From: Methylobacterium amylolyticum
GTDB lineage: Bacteria > Pseudomonadota > Alphaproteobacteria > Rhizobiales > Beijerinckiaceae
Assembly (NCBI RefSeq): GCF_030700245.1
Contig: NZ_JAUYZI010000037.1
Span: 1 to 64,000 of the forward strand
Length of the DNA stretch: 64,000 nt
Reading direction: 5' to 3'
The notes beneath the pieces are model-generated. The model ran no database searches and was not told the origin of the DNA. It saw only the letters and a list, made by a program, of their open reading frames with translations. Within the stretch, counting starts at the first letter, position 1. Each line of letters begins with the position of its first letter. Below are positions 28,168 through 36,758 of this stretch, piece after piece. The position numbers were made by a program, and so were the translations under genes.

Positions 28168-28374
28168 ATGAGCAGCACCGACCCTGACATCCCCGACATC
28201 GACGATGCCGAGGAAGCCGCGATCCAGGCCGGCATCGCCGAAGATCCGGAGAACCCGGAATGGACCGCGGCGGAATTCCAGGCCGCCCGTCCGATGAAGG
28301 ACGCGATCCCCGATCTCTATACCGGTTGGATGCGGGATCGCGCGGATCGGAGCGCCCGACCGGTCTCAAATTGA
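28168..28374 (+). CDS. Truncated antitoxin-like small protein
   Basis: 68 residues, very acidic N-terminal half (DIPDIDDAEEAAIQAGIAED), then WTAAEFQAARPMKDAIPDLY. This resembles the N-terminal half of BrnA/COG3514-type antitoxins (…DP-x2-PE-T-x2-E...ARP...), which normally continue into a ribbon-helix-helix. Here the frame ends at WMRDRADRSARPVSN, right where an R1 repeat begins. A good Shine-Dalgarno GAGGAGG precedes the ATG. Probably a C-terminally truncated orphan antitoxin. Confidence 0.5.
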   Translation: MSSTDPDIPDIDDAEEAAIQAGIAEDPENPEWTAAEFQAARPMKDAIPDLYTGWMRDRADRSARPVSN

Positions 28375-28379
28375 CGATG

Positions 28380-28526
28380 TCACGCGCGCTTCCGCCCGTC
28401 TTTGCGAGCGGAGCGAAGCAATCCAGCAGCGCCACGTTTGCCGGCCCCGCGCTGCCCTGGGTCGCGTCATTGCGTTCGCGATGACGACGCGGGTTGAACG
28501 ACCGAAGCGGTCAACCGAAAATCGTA
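28380..28526 (-). repeat. R1 fold-back repeat, copy 5
   Basis: Arms at about 28397-28426 (CGTCTTTGCGAGCGGAGCGA...) and 28456-28486 (CTGGGTCGCGTC...GATGACG). It starts six bases after the stop of the truncated antitoxin gene and ends at the parB stop. Confidence 0.85.
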
Positions 28527-29423
28527 TCAAGCCTCATCCGACACCCGGAAGCGGTTCAGCAGCGCCTGGAGTTCGTCGCGGTTGGTGTAGCGGATGCGGA
28601 TCTCGCCCGAGTCCTCGTCCTTGGGGCGATAGCTGACATCGACGCCGAGCGCGCGGTGGATCCGGCGCTCCAGGTCGCGCACCGGCGCGGGCCGCTCGGC
28701 GGAGAGGCGCGGGCGGCCGGGGCGGGGGGTGTCGGAGGTTTGCGCCTCGGCGGCGGCGAGCGCCTCGACCTCGCGCACCGACAGCCCCTCCGCCACCACC
28801 CGGCGGGCGAGGCCTTCGGGATCGCGCACCGAGAGGAGGGCGCGGGCGTGGCCGGCGGTGATCTCCCCCGCCGAGACCCGCGCCTGCACCGCCTCCGGCA
28901 GGTTCAGCAGCCGCAGGGTGTTGGCGAGGTGGCTGCGGCTCTTGCCCAGGATCTCCGCCAGCTCGCGCTGCGTGTAGGAGAAGTCCTGCATCAGCCGCTC
29001 GTAGCCGGAGGCCTCCTCGATCGCGTTGAGATCGGTGCGCTGGACGTTCTCCAGGATCGCGAATTCGAGGGAGGCGCGGTCGTCGATCTCGACGACCACC
29101 ACCGGCACCTCCTCCAGCCCGGCCCGCTGCGCGGCGCGCCAGCGGCGCTCGCCGGCCACGATCTCGAAGGCGCCGGGCACGTCGGCGAGCGGCCGCGCCA
29201 CGATCGGCTGGATGATGCCGCGCTGCTTGATCGAGACCGCGAGCTCGGCCAGCTCCTCCTCGCCGAAGATGCGCCGCGGGTTGCGCGGGTTCGGCCGCAG
29301 GAACTCGACCGGCACCCGGCGCTGGCTCTCGGGCTTCACCGCCGGCGCGGCGTCCCCGAAATCGCCGATCAGGGCCGCGAGCCCTCGCCCCAGCCGGGGC
29401 CTGGTTGCGCCCTCGTCCGCCAT
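28527..29423 (-). CDS. parB: Chromosome-partitioning protein ParB
   Basis: 298 residues. ParB is a CTP-dependent clamp that loads at parS and spreads on DNA for chromosome segregation. N-terminal LGRGLAALIG (ParA-interaction type), box I with NPRNPRRIF, box II GERRWRAAQRAG (CTP-binding), a helix-turn-helix around YTQRELAEILGKSRSHLANT, and the C-terminal dimerisation domain ERRIHRALGVDVSYRPKD. Two exact parS sites lie within 5 kb. parA starts 104 bp upstream. Confidence 0.97.
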   Translation of the reverse strand: MADEGATRPRLGRGLAALIGDFGDAAPAVKPESQRRVPVEFLRPNPRNPRRIFGEEELAELAVSIKQRGIIQPIVARPLADVPGAFEIVAGERRWRAAQRAGLEEVPVVVVEIDDRASLEFAILENVQRTDLNAIEEASGYERLMQDFSYTQRELAEILGKSRSHLANTLRLLNLPEAVQARVSAGEITAGHARALLSVRDPEGLARRVVAEGLSVREVEALAAAEAQTSDTPRPGRPRLSAERPAPVRDLERRIHRALGVDVSYRPKDEDSGEIRIRYTNRDELQALLNRFRVSDEA

Positions 29424-29527
29424 CGTGTCCACCCGTTCCTGGTCCGCTACGCGCCCGCCGTCCCTCGCCTCGTCCGGCGCAGTCTCCTGCGGGAAGGACA
29501 AGATCCAGGGGACGAAGGGCCAGACGA

Positions 29528-30394
29528 TCACGCCGCCGCCGGTATCCGGCCCTCGCGCTGGATCACCTCTGAGGCGAGGCGCAGGTAGGCTTGGCTGCCC
29601 GCGCATTTGAGGTCGTAGAGCAGCGCCGGCTTGCCGTGCGAGGGCGCCTCGGAGATGCGCACGTTGCGCGGGATCATGGTCTCGTAGACCTTGTCGCCCA
29701 TGAAGCCGCGCACGTCCGCCACCACCTGCGCCGAGAGGTTGTTGCGGGGATCGAACATCGTCAGGACGACGCCCTGGATGGTCAGCCGCGGGTTGAGGGC
29801 GCCGCGCACCTGCTCGACCGTGCGCAGGAGCTGGCTCAGGCCCTCCAGCGCGAAGAACTCGCATTGCAGGGGCACCAGCACGGCGTCGGCGGCGGCGAGC
29901 GCGTTGATCGTCAGCAGGTTGAGGGAGGGCGGGCAGTCGATCAGCACGTAGCTGACCGTCTCCAGCCCCTTTGCCCCCGAGATCCCCTTCAGGACGTTGC
30001 GCAGGCGGTGCGCCCGGTCCGGCGCGGTCGCCATCTCCATCTCGAGGCCGAGCAGGTCCATGGTCGAGGGCGCGATCGACAGGCGCGGCACTGCGGTCGG
30101 CATCACGGCCTGGGCGAGCGTCGCCTCCCCGGCCATCACCTCGTAGGTCGAGAGGCGCCGCCGTGCGCGGTCGATGCCGAGGCCGGTCGAGGCGTTGCCC
30201 TGGGGATCGAGGTCGATCACCAGCACCTCCTCGCCGATCGCGGCGAGCGCGGTGCCGAGGTTGATCGCCGTGGTCGTCTTGCCGACGCCGCCCTTCTGGT
30301 TGGCGAGCGCCAGCACGCGCAGGGGGCGCGCCGCCGGACGGGGGGCGCGGTCCGCGGGCCGCTCTGGGGCCTCGCCGGTCGTGGCGTCGGTCAT
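29528..30394 (-). CDS. parA: Chromosome-partitioning ATPase ParA
   Basis: 288 residues. Deviant Walker A KGGVGKTTTAINLG at about residues 34-47, Walker A' VIDLDPQGNAST and Walker B-type YVLIDCPPSLNLLTINAL. ATP-driven partner of ParB for segregating the origin region. ATG at 30394 overlaps the rsmG stop by four bases. A longer start would add an Arg/His-rich leader lacking family similarity. Confidence 0.97.
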   Translation of the reverse strand: MTDATTGEAPERPADRAPRPAARPLRVLALANQKGGVGKTTTAINLGTALAAIGEEVLVIDLDPQGNASTGLGIDRARRRLSTYEVMAGEATLAQAVMPTAVPRLSIAPSTMDLLGLEMEMATAPDRAHRLRNVLKGISGAKGLETVSYVLIDCPPSLNLLTINALAAADAVLVPLQCEFFALEGLSQLLRTVEQVRGALNPRLTIQGVVLTMFDPRNNLSAQVVADVRGFMGDKVYETMIPRNVRISEAPSHGKPALLYDLKCAGSQAYLRLASEVIQREGRIPAAA

Positions 30395-31026
30395 CGGGGG
30401 CTCGGATCGGTGAGGGCTGTGATGCGCACGATCCGGGCCTCCGCATCGGTGCGGCTCGGAACGAGATCGTGGGTGAATGTCCACCGCGCGGCGGCCCGGG
30501 TCAATTCCGCCTCGACATCACGGCCCTTCGGAAACAGGCCGGTGGTGCCGAATTTCAACAGCGGCGCGGTCCAGGCGAGGAGCTGGTCGAGGGGCGCGAG
30601 CGCCCGGGCGCAGACGACATCGACGCCGGATAGATCCGGGACGACGGACTCGATCCGGGCGTTGCTCACCTGGGCCGGCGCCCCGGTGATTCGGGCGGCC
30701 TCGGTCAGGAAGGCGCATTTGCGGGCGTTGCTCTCGACCAGCGTGACCCGGATGCCCCGCTCGGCGCCGGCGATGGCCAGGATCAGCCCCGGGATGCCGG
30801 CTCCGGAGCCCAGATCCGCCCAGGTCCGCGCGTCCGGCGCCAGGGCGAGGAGCTGGAGGGCGTCGGCGACGTGGCGGCTCCAGACCTCCGCGAGCGTCGC
30901 CGGCCCGACGAGGTTCTTGACCGATTGCCAGCGGTTCAGTTGCTCCACGTAGAGATCGAGCCGGGCCGCTGTTTCACGTGAAACATCGTAGGCCGCGAGC
31001 GCCCGTGCGCGGTCGGCCTCCCTCAT
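30391..31026 (-). CDS. rsmG: 16S rRNA (guanine-527 N7)-methyltransferase
   Basis: 211 residues. Methylates G527 of 16S rRNA using SAM. SAM-binding motif [14 protein letters not shown], then [14 protein letters not shown] and [14 protein letters not shown]. Start overlaps the mnmG stop by four bases, giving the classic mnmG-rsmG-parA-parB operon. A perfect parS site lies within its early codons (DVSRETA). Confidence 0.96.
   Translation of the reverse strand: MREADRARALAAYDVSRETAARLDLYVEQLNRWQSVKNLVGPATLAEVWSRHVADALQLLALAPDARTWADLGSGAGIPGLILAIAGAERGIRVTLVESNARKCAFLTEAARITGAPAQVSNARIESVVPDLSGVDVVCARALAPLDQLLAWTAPLLKFGTTGLFPKGRDVEAELTRAAARWTFTHDLVPSRTDAEARIVRITALTDPSPR
30970..30985. other. parS site (inside rsmG)
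   Basis: TGTTTCACGTGAAACA, an exact 16-base copy of the conserved parS palindrome. It lies within codons for DVSRETA of rsmG. ParB loads here; the site marks an origin-proximal centromere. Confidence 0.95.
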
Positions 31027-32912
31027 CGCGCGGCGGGGGAGGGCGCCGGTGCGCCGCGCTTGGCGTGTGCAGCCAGCAGCGTCAGCGCCGCAGGCGTCAC
31101 GCCCTCGATCCGCGCCGCCTGGCCGAGGGTCCCGGGCCGCACCGCTTCGAGCTTCACCCGCATCTCGTTCGACAGCCCGCTGATGCCGGCATAGTCGAGG
31201 CCGGCCGGCAGCCGCACCGCCTCGTCGCGGCGGAAGGCGGCGATGTCCGCGCTCTGCCGGTCGAGATAGACCGCGTAAGTCGCGTCGGTGCGCAGCCGCT
31301 CGGCGATCCGCGGGGGCACGCCGGCCAGCTCCGGCCAGACCGCCGCGAGGCGGGCCCAGTCGAGGTCCGGATAGGCCAGGAGCTGGAACGCCGTGCGGCG
31401 GATCCCGTCGCGGTTCAGGGCGATGCCGCGGGTCGCGGCCTGCGTCGGCGTCAGGCTCAGCGCGTCGAGCTGCTCCCGGGCGGCCCGCAACGCAGCCTGC
31501 GCGGTAGCGAAGTGGTCGGCGCGGCGGGCCCCAACCACGCCTAGGGCGAGGCCGCGCGGGGTCAGCCGCTCGTCGGCGTTGTCGACCCGCAGGGACAGCC
31601 GGTACTCGGACCGCGAGGTGAACATCCGGTAGGGCTCGCTCACCCCGTGGGTGACGAGGTCGTCGATCATCACGCCGAGATAGGATTCGGCCCGGTCGAA
31701 GGTCGCGACCGCCGCGCCGCCCGCGACCCGCGCCGCGTTCAGCCCGGCGACGAGGCCCTGCGCCGCCGCCTCCTCGTAGCCGGTGGTGCCATTGATCTGG
31801 CCCGCCAGGAACAGGCCGGGCAGGCGCTTCACCTGCAAGCCGGCGTCGAGCTCGCGCGGGTCGACGTAATCGTACTCGATCGCGTAGCCCGGCCGCAGGA
31901 TCGTCGCCCGCTCCAGCCCCGGGATCAGCCGGATCATCGCGCCCTGCACGTCCTCTGGCAGGGCGGTCGAGATGCCGTTCGGGTAGACGGTCGGGTCGTC
32001 CAGCCCCTCGGGCTCCAGGAAGATCTGGTGGCCCTCGCGATCACCGAAGCGCACCACCTTGTCCTCGATCGAGGGGCAGTAGCGCGGGCCGCGGCTGCTG
32101 ATGCCGCCGGAATACATCGGCGAGCGGTGCAGGTTGGCGCGGATCAGGTCGTGCACCGCCCGGGTGGTCCGGGTGATGCCGCAGCGGATCTGCGGCGTGG
32201 TGATCCGCTCGGTCAGCGTCGAGAACGGCACCGGCTCGTCGTCCGCCGCCTGCATCTCCAGGGCCTCCCAGGCGATGCCGTCGCGCGCGAGCCGGGGCGG
32301 GGTGCCGGTCTTGAGGCGCCCGAGCCGCAGGCCGAGCCGGTCCAGGCTCCGGGCCAGGCCCACGGCGGGCGCCTCGCCGACCCGACCGGCCGGAATCTGC
32401 CGCTCGCCGATATGGATCAGCCCCCGCAGGAAGGTGCCGGTGGTGAGCACCACGGCACCGGACGAGAGCATACGCCCATCCCCGAGGACCACGCCGGCGA
32501 GCCGGCCGTCGGCATCCCAGGAGACGTCTTCACAGGCTCCCATAACCACGCTGAGCCCCGCCGTCTCCGCGACAGCGGTCTGCATGGCCGCCGCGTAGAG
32601 CTTGCGGTCCGCCTGGGTGCGGGGGCCGCGGACGGCCGGCCCCTTCCGGCGGTTGAGCAGCCGGAACTGGATCCCGGCCGCGTCGGCCACCCGGCCCATC
32701 AACCCGTCGAGGGCGTCCACCTCGCGGACGAGGTGGCCCTTGCCCAGGCCGCCGATCGCCGGGTTGCAGGACATGGCGCCGATCGTCGCCGGATCGTGGG
32801 TCACGAGGGCGGTGCGGGCGCCGCACCGGGCCGCGGCGGCGGCGGCCTCGACACCGGCATGGCCGCCGCCGACGACGATGACGTCGAAGCGGGCAGGGGA
32901 GTCTGTGGACAT
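31023..32912 (-). CDS. mnmG: tRNA uridine-5-carboxymethylaminomethyl modification enzyme MnmG
   Basis: 629-residue FAD protein that, with MnmE, installs the (carboxymethyl)aminomethyl group at U34 of certain tRNAs. N-terminal dinucleotide motif [14 protein letters not shown], then [24 protein letters not shown]-type [10 protein letters not shown] and the conserved [20 protein letters not shown] with a C-terminal helical domain. ATG at 32912 was chosen; a longer frame upstream crosses repeats. mnmE is 6.6 kb away rather than adjacent. Confidence 0.97.
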   Translation of the reverse strand: MSTDSPARFDVIVVGGGHAGVEAAAAAARCGARTALVTHDPATIGAMSCNPAIGGLGKGHLVREVDALDGLMGRVADAAGIQFRLLNRRKGPAVRGPRTQADRKLYAAAMQTAVAETAGLSVVMGACEDVSWDADGRLAGVVLGDGRMLSSGAVVLTTGTFLRGLIHIGERQIPAGRVGEAPAVGLARSLDRLGLRLGRLKTGTPPRLARDGIAWEALEMQAADDEPVPFSTLTERITTPQIRCGITRTTRAVHDLIRANLHRSPMYSGGISSRGPRYCPSIEDKVVRFGDREGHQIFLEPEGLDDPTVYPNGISTALPEDVQGAMIRLIPGLERATILRPGYAIEYDYVDPRELDAGLQVKRLPGLFLAGQINGTTGYEEAAAQGLVAGLNAARVAGGAAVATFDRAESYLGVMIDDLVTHGVSEPYRMFTSRSEYRLSLRVDNADERLTPRGLALGVVGARRADHFATAQAALRAAREQLDALSLTPTQAATRGIALNRDGIRRTAFQLLAYPDLDWARLAAVWPELAGVPPRIAERLRTDATYAVYLDRQSADIAAFRRDEAVRLPAGLDYAGISGLSNEMRVKLEAVRPGTLGQAARIEGVTPAALTLLAAHAKRGAPAPSPAAR

Positions 32913-32987
32913 GCCCGTGCTTACGCGGAGGCGATCGGGCGGGTCAACGCGGCGCCGCCGGTCGGTTCGGGGTCGGCCTATGGATGG

Positions 32988-33093
32988 CCACGGGCTCCGA
33001 ACTCGGGTTAACGCAGGCTCGGCAGCGGTGTTTGCGAGAGGCCCCGTCATTCCGGGATTGCGCAGCAGGGCCCGGAATGACGGACTGCACGTG
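32988..33093 (-). repeat. R3 repeat, copy 2
   Basis: Reverse-oriented copy of 12650-12748, including the palindrome GTCATTCCGGG...CCCGGAATGAC and GGTGTTTGCGAGAGGCCCC. The gene-free stretch 32913-33333 holds only this and an R1 repeat. Confidence 0.8.
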
Positions 33094-33097
33094 ATAG

Positions 33098-33267
33098 GGC
33101 TTCGGGCTGAAGGTTCGGGATCGACGCTCTCCGTCTTTGCGAGCGGAGCGAAGCAATCCAGTGGCGCCAACGTCCGACGAACGCGCGCTGCCCTGGGTCG
33201 CTTCGCCTACGGCTCGCGATGACGGTGCGGGACCGGATCACCGAACGGTTCACCCGGAAACGGTATC
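33098..33267 (-). repeat. R1 fold-back repeat, copy 6
   Basis: Reverse complement of copies 2 and 4, ending TTCACCCGGAAACGGTATCA. It contains CGTCTTTGCGAGCGGAGCGA and the partner arm ...CTCGCGATGACG. Confidence 0.88.
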
Positions 33268-33333
33268 ACAGGTTGCGGGTCGTTCACCCGATTTCGGAAC
33301 CCTGATGGATGGCCCCGGCCGTCGGCGGCCTAT

Positions 33334-33501
33334 CTACCCGTCGTGGCGACCAAGGTCTCGGATCAGAGCAAGGTCCTCATAACGGTATAGCGAGACGGGG
33401 GCGTCCCAACCACTCTTCATCCCAAGCCGCCGGGCCAGCAGCTTCCAAGGAGCCGACCGGAAGCCCGCCGAGTGGTGCGCGTGATCGGCCCGCCGACGCA
33501 C
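33334..33501 (-). CDS. Possible small protein or gene fragment
   Basis: A 55-codon frame from GTG at 33501 to TAG, reading RADHAHHSAGFRSAPWKLLA, then GWDAPVSLYRYEDLALIRDL. The sequence looks protein-like (amphipathic segments, balanced composition, less GC-rich third positions) but I do not recognise a family. A parS site overlaps the region just upstream. It may be the C-terminal remnant of a larger lost gene. Confidence 0.3.
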   Translation of the reverse strand: MRRRADHAHHSAGFRSAPWKLLARRLGMKSGWDAPVSLYRYEDLALIRDLGRHDG

Positions 33502-33504
33502 CCC

Positions 33505-33520
33505 TGTTTCACGTGAAACA
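33505..33520. other. parS site (intergenic)
   Basis: TGTTTCACGTGAAACA, an exact parS palindrome, 2.5 kb from the one in rsmG. It lies between the HMA-protein gene and the small frame at 33334-33501. Confidence 0.95.
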
Positions 33521-33532
33521 GCGCGTCCCGCC

Positions 33533-33754
33533 TCAGCCGGTCATCGCCGTCGCCGTGTACCCGGCCTTGGTCAGCGCCTCGGCGATCGTCAGGCTCTGTG
33601 CCGACGTCTGGATCGCGACCCGGCCCCCCGCGAGATCCACGTCGACCGCTGCACCCGGATCGATCCGCTGCACCGTCCGAGTGACGGCGGCGGCGCAGCC
33701 CCCGCAGGTCATGCCCTCGACCCGCATCACCAGATCCGCCCGCGTCACGTCCAT
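33533..33754 (-). CDS. Heavy-metal-associated domain protein (CopZ-like)
   Basis: 73 residues forming a single ferredoxin-like HMA domain: VMRVEGMTCGGCAAAVTRTV with the metal-binding CxxC at residues 17-20, and a C-terminal helix IAEALTKAGYTATAM. Such proteins carry Cu(I) to copper ATPases. No copper ATPase gene is in the window. ATG at 33754. Confidence 0.85.
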   Translation of the reverse strand: MDVTRADLVMRVEGMTCGGCAAAVTRTVQRIDPGAAVDVDLAGGRVAIQTSAQSLTIAEALTKAGYTATAMTG

Positions 33755-33931
33755 CGTGTTGTCCCCATCGTCGTCGCGGCGCGTCCGGAGAACACACCCG
33801 CCGGAAATCCGGGGGGTGAGCCGGATCCGCGGCTTGCCGTGTGTCCTCGCCTCGGCGACAACGCTGGACAGCCGGCTTCTTTCCGCGGGACGGCTCGCGG
33901 CCGGCATGCGCCCCTCACAGGTGTTCCTTCG

Positions 33932-35347
33932 ATGGCCCGGGTCCTCGGCCGGCACGCGGGACTGCTGACCGCCGGCCTCATCGGCATCGTGGTGATCGGA
34001 CCCATCGCGGCGCTGGCGCCGGCCTGGGGTGCCCTGGCGCTGGGCGTGACGGCCGTGGTGGCGGCCGGGCTCGCCCAGGCCCGCGCCGCGACGCTGCGGG
34101 CGCGCTGCGACAAGCTCTCGGCCGAGATCGACCTCCTCTCCAGCCGCCTCCTGAAGGCCGAGCGCGCCCAGGCCGCCCCGCCCGACCCGCCCCCGCGGGA
34201 CGAGGAACTGCGCACGGAGGTTGAGGAGCTGACCGTCGAGATCGGCCTGCTCAGCGGCATCCTGCGCGACCTGACCGCCGTGGTCCGCAGCCAGGACGGA
34301 GAGATCGCCCGCCTCAAGGCCCTACCTCCGCCGGCCCCGCCCCCCGAGCTGCGGCCGGCACCGTTCGAGGTCGCCCCTCCACCCGCGGCCGTTCCCGCTC
34401 TCCCGGTGGTATCCGCTCCCTCGACCGTCCCGGCGCCGGCCCCGATCGACCCGGCCGCCGGCCGGATCCGGGCCGAACCGGAGGCCGAGCCCCCCGCGCG
34501 TCCGATCCCGCCGCGACGGGTGACGGCGCCCCCGCCGGACGACGGGCAGGTTCTGCGCGCCTTCGAGGCGGGCGACCTCGAGATCCACCTCCAGCCGATT
34601 GTCACCCTGCCGCAGCGCAAGGTCGTCGCTTACGAAGCGCTTGCGCGTCTCCGGGTGGGCGAGCGGCTCGCCGGCCCGCCGGATTTCCTACCCGCCCTGG
34701 AACGCCACGGCCGCACCACCGAGCTGGATCGCCGGATGCTCCAGCGGGCCGCCACCGTCACGCGCCATCTCGCCCGGCGCGGCAGCGAGGCGGGTGTGGG
34801 CTACGCCCTGTCGCCCCTGTCGCTGTTCGAGCCCGGCTTCCTGCGCGAACTCGGACGCCTCGCCGGGGACGATCCCGCTTTGGCCGGGCTCACGGTGGCG
34901 CTCTCGCAGGCGAGCTGGCGCGGCCTCGACGGGGGCCAGCGGGACCTGCTCGCCGCGCTGCGCGGCCGTATCGGCGTCGGCCTCGATCGGGCGGACGACC
35001 TGCACGTCGACGCGCGCGATCTCGCCGGCCTGGGCGTCACCCAGGTCAAGGTCACCGCCGACCTGCTGCTGCGGAGCGGACCCGGCCGGTCGGACATCGC
35101 CGCCGAGGATCTCGCCCCGGCGCTGGCCCGGGCGGGGCTCCGCCTCGTCGCGGTGGGCGTCGAGGCCGAGGCCGACGTGCCGGACCTGATCGACCTCGAC
35201 GTGCCCTTCGCGCAGGGCATCGCCTTCGCGCCGCCGCGGCCCGTCCGCTCCGAGATTCTGGCCGCTCCGCCCCCGGCCGACCCGCCGCCCGCCGAGCCGC
35301 CGCCGGAGCGCCGGTCGTTCCGGTCCGTCCTGCGCCGGGCGGTGTGA
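33932..35347 (+). CDS. TipF-like protein: membrane anchor, coiled coil and degenerate EAL domain
   Basis: 471 residues. Two N-terminal hydrophobic segments (about 8-26 and 29-50) are followed by a coiled coil (LRARCDKLSAEIDLLSSRLL ... EELTVEIGLLSGILRDLTAV), a Pro-rich linker and an EAL-type domain beginning LEIHLQPIVTLPQRKVVAYE with the EAL triad present. Other catalytic positions are lost: NLSP reads ALSP and the DDFG and KID motifs are not kept. This architecture matches Caulobacter TipF, a c-di-GMP effector for flagellum placement. It likely binds rather than hydrolyses c-di-GMP. Confidence 0.75.
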   Translation: MARVLGRHAGLLTAGLIGIVVIGPIAALAPAWGALALGVTAVVAAGLAQARAATLRARCDKLSAEIDLLSSRLLKAERAQAAPPDPPPRDEELRTEVEELTVEIGLLSGILRDLTAVVRSQDGEIARLKALPPPAPPPELRPAPFEVAPPPAAVPALPVVSAPSTVPAPAPIDPAAGRIRAEPEAEPPARPIPPRRVTAPPPDDGQVLRAFEAGDLEIHLQPIVTLPQRKVVAYEALARLRVGERLAGPPDFLPALERHGRTTELDRRMLQRAATVTRHLARRGSEAGVGYALSPLSLFEPGFLRELGRLAGDDPALAGLTVALSQASWRGLDGGQRDLLAALRGRIGVGLDRADDLHVDARDLAGLGVTQVKVTADLLLRSGPGRSDIAAEDLAPALARAGLRLVAVGVEAEADVPDLIDLDVPFAQGIAFAPPRPVRSEILAAPPPADPPPAEPPPERRSFRSVLRRAV

Positions 35348-35480
35348 CGCCGGTCCCGGCCGACGGGTTCGTGTCCGACCGTCCCGGCGCGCGCGGCGAT
35401 CTGGGGCAGCAGAACCTCCGGGGCCCGCGCGCTGGCCGGGCCGAGCCGAAGCACGGACGGGAGATCCCCGCCCCCGGGCG

Positions 35481-36329
35481 CTACACGGCGACGTTGTCGA
35501 TCAGCCGCGTCCGGCCGAGGCGGGCGGCCACGAGGACCCGGGCGGGGCCGGCGACGCGCGCCACCGGGGCGAGGCTGCCGGCGTCGCAGACCGCGAGGTA
35601 CTGCACCTGGAAGCCCGCCGCGGTCAGCGCCTCGGTCCCCGCCGCGACGGGACCGGCGACCGCGGCACCGTCGCGGGCGGCCGCGGCCACCTCGGCGAGG
35701 ACCGCGTGGAGCCGCGGTGCCACGGCGCGCTCCTCCGGCGACAGGTAGCGGTTGCGCGACGACAGCGCGAGGCCGTCCGCCTCGCGGATCGTTGGCACGC
35801 CGCGGATCTCGATGTCGAGGTCGAGGTCCGCCACCGCCCGCTGGATCACCCGCAACTGCTGGAAATCCTTCTCGCCGAACAGGGCCACGTCCGGCCGCAC
35901 TTGGTTCAGGAGCTTGGTCACCACCGTCGCCACGCCGGAGAAGTGCCCCGGCCGGAAGGCGCCGCACAGGCCTTCGGTGAGCCCGGCGACCTCCACCCGC
36001 GTGCCGAAGCCGGCGGGGTACATGGTCTCGACGGAGGGGATCCAGGCCGCGTCGGCGCCCGCCCGGGCGAGGGCGTCGAGATCCGAGTCCAGCACGCGCG
36101 GATACCGCGAGAAATCCTCGGCCGGGCCGAACTGGGTCGGGTTCACGAAGATGCTCGCCACCGCCCGGCGGCCGAGCCGCCGCGCCTCCGCGACGAGGGC
36201 GACGTGGCCCTCGTGCAAGGCGCCCATCGTCGGCACCAGGGTCACGCGCTCCCCGGCGCGGCGCCAGCCGGCGACCGTCTCGCGCAGGCGCGCGAGGTCC
36301 GAGATGTGCAGCGGCGCCGAATCGGTCAC
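35481..36329 (-). CDS. panC: Pantothenate synthetase
   Basis: 282 residues. Condenses pantoate and beta-alanine with ATP, the last step to pantothenate. The nucleotidyl-transferase motif PTMGALHEGHVALV is near residue 30, followed by SIFVNPTQFGPAEDF, GHFSGVATVVTKL, GEKDFQQLRVIQ and LALSSRNRYLSPEER. Stand-alone; panB is not adjacent. It converges with the tipF-like gene. Confidence 0.96.
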   Translation of the reverse strand: MTDSAPLHISDLARLRETVAGWRRAGERVTLVPTMGALHEGHVALVAEARRLGRRAVASIFVNPTQFGPAEDFSRYPRVLDSDLDALARAGADAAWIPSVETMYPAGFGTRVEVAGLTEGLCGAFRPGHFSGVATVVTKLLNQVRPDVALFGEKDFQQLRVIQRAVADLDLDIEIRGVPTIREADGLALSSRNRYLSPEERAVAPRLHAVLAEVAAAARDGAAVAGPVAAGTEALTAAGFQVQYLAVCDAGSLAPVARVAGPARVLVAARLGRTRLIDNVAV

Positions 36330-36407
36330 GGGTGGGGCTCCGGAGGGTCCGGGGCGCTGATCTAGGCGCTTCCGCCGGCCCGCGCCAGCCGCGCGGGGCG
36401 CCGGCCG

Positions 36408-36758
36408 TCAGGGGCAGTAGGGCAGCAGCGAGCGGCCGAACGGGTCGTCGACACCCAGCGGCGGTGTGAAGCCGTAGTAGCTCGGGTGCCCGAGGCCGTA
36501 GGCGGAGCCGACGTAGCTCGGATCGTCGGGCGCGTTGGTCGGCACCGGCGCGCGGCGCGGGATGCAGCCGACGGGGAGCGGACGGGGGAGGGCGCCGACG
36601 CGGGACCGCCTCTCGCTGCCGTCGCCGCGCGGGAAGAAGCGCGGCGCGCCGCCCGGCCCGGGTCCGTAGCCTGACGGCCCGTCGAGGTCGGCGGCCCCGG
36701 CCGGCCCGGCGAGCAGGGCGAGCGCCGCCGCCGTCCGCAATCCCCGCCGCATCGCCAT
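36408..36758 (-). CDS. Small secreted hypothetical protein
   Basis: 116 residues: a signal peptide (MAMRRGLRTAAALALLAGPAGAA) and then a Gly/Pro/Tyr-rich mature part with DDPSYVGSAYGLGHPSYYGF and the C-terminal LLPYCP. Short low-complexity secreted proteins of this kind are common in Methylobacterium-type genomes; no function known. The inner ATG has GGGGGAT upstream; an ATG five codons earlier is also possible. Confidence 0.55.
   Translation of the reverse strand: MAMRRGLRTAAALALLAGPAGAADLDGPSGYGPGPGGAPRFFPRGDGSERRSRVGALPRPLPVGCIPRRAPVPTNAPDDPSYVGSAYGLGHPSYYGFTPPLGVDDPFGRSLLPYCP

Noticed and set aside
9617-33267. R1 repeats as a CRISPR array
   Set aside because: The copies are kilobases apart with genes between them and in both orientations; no regular spacers and no cas genes are present.
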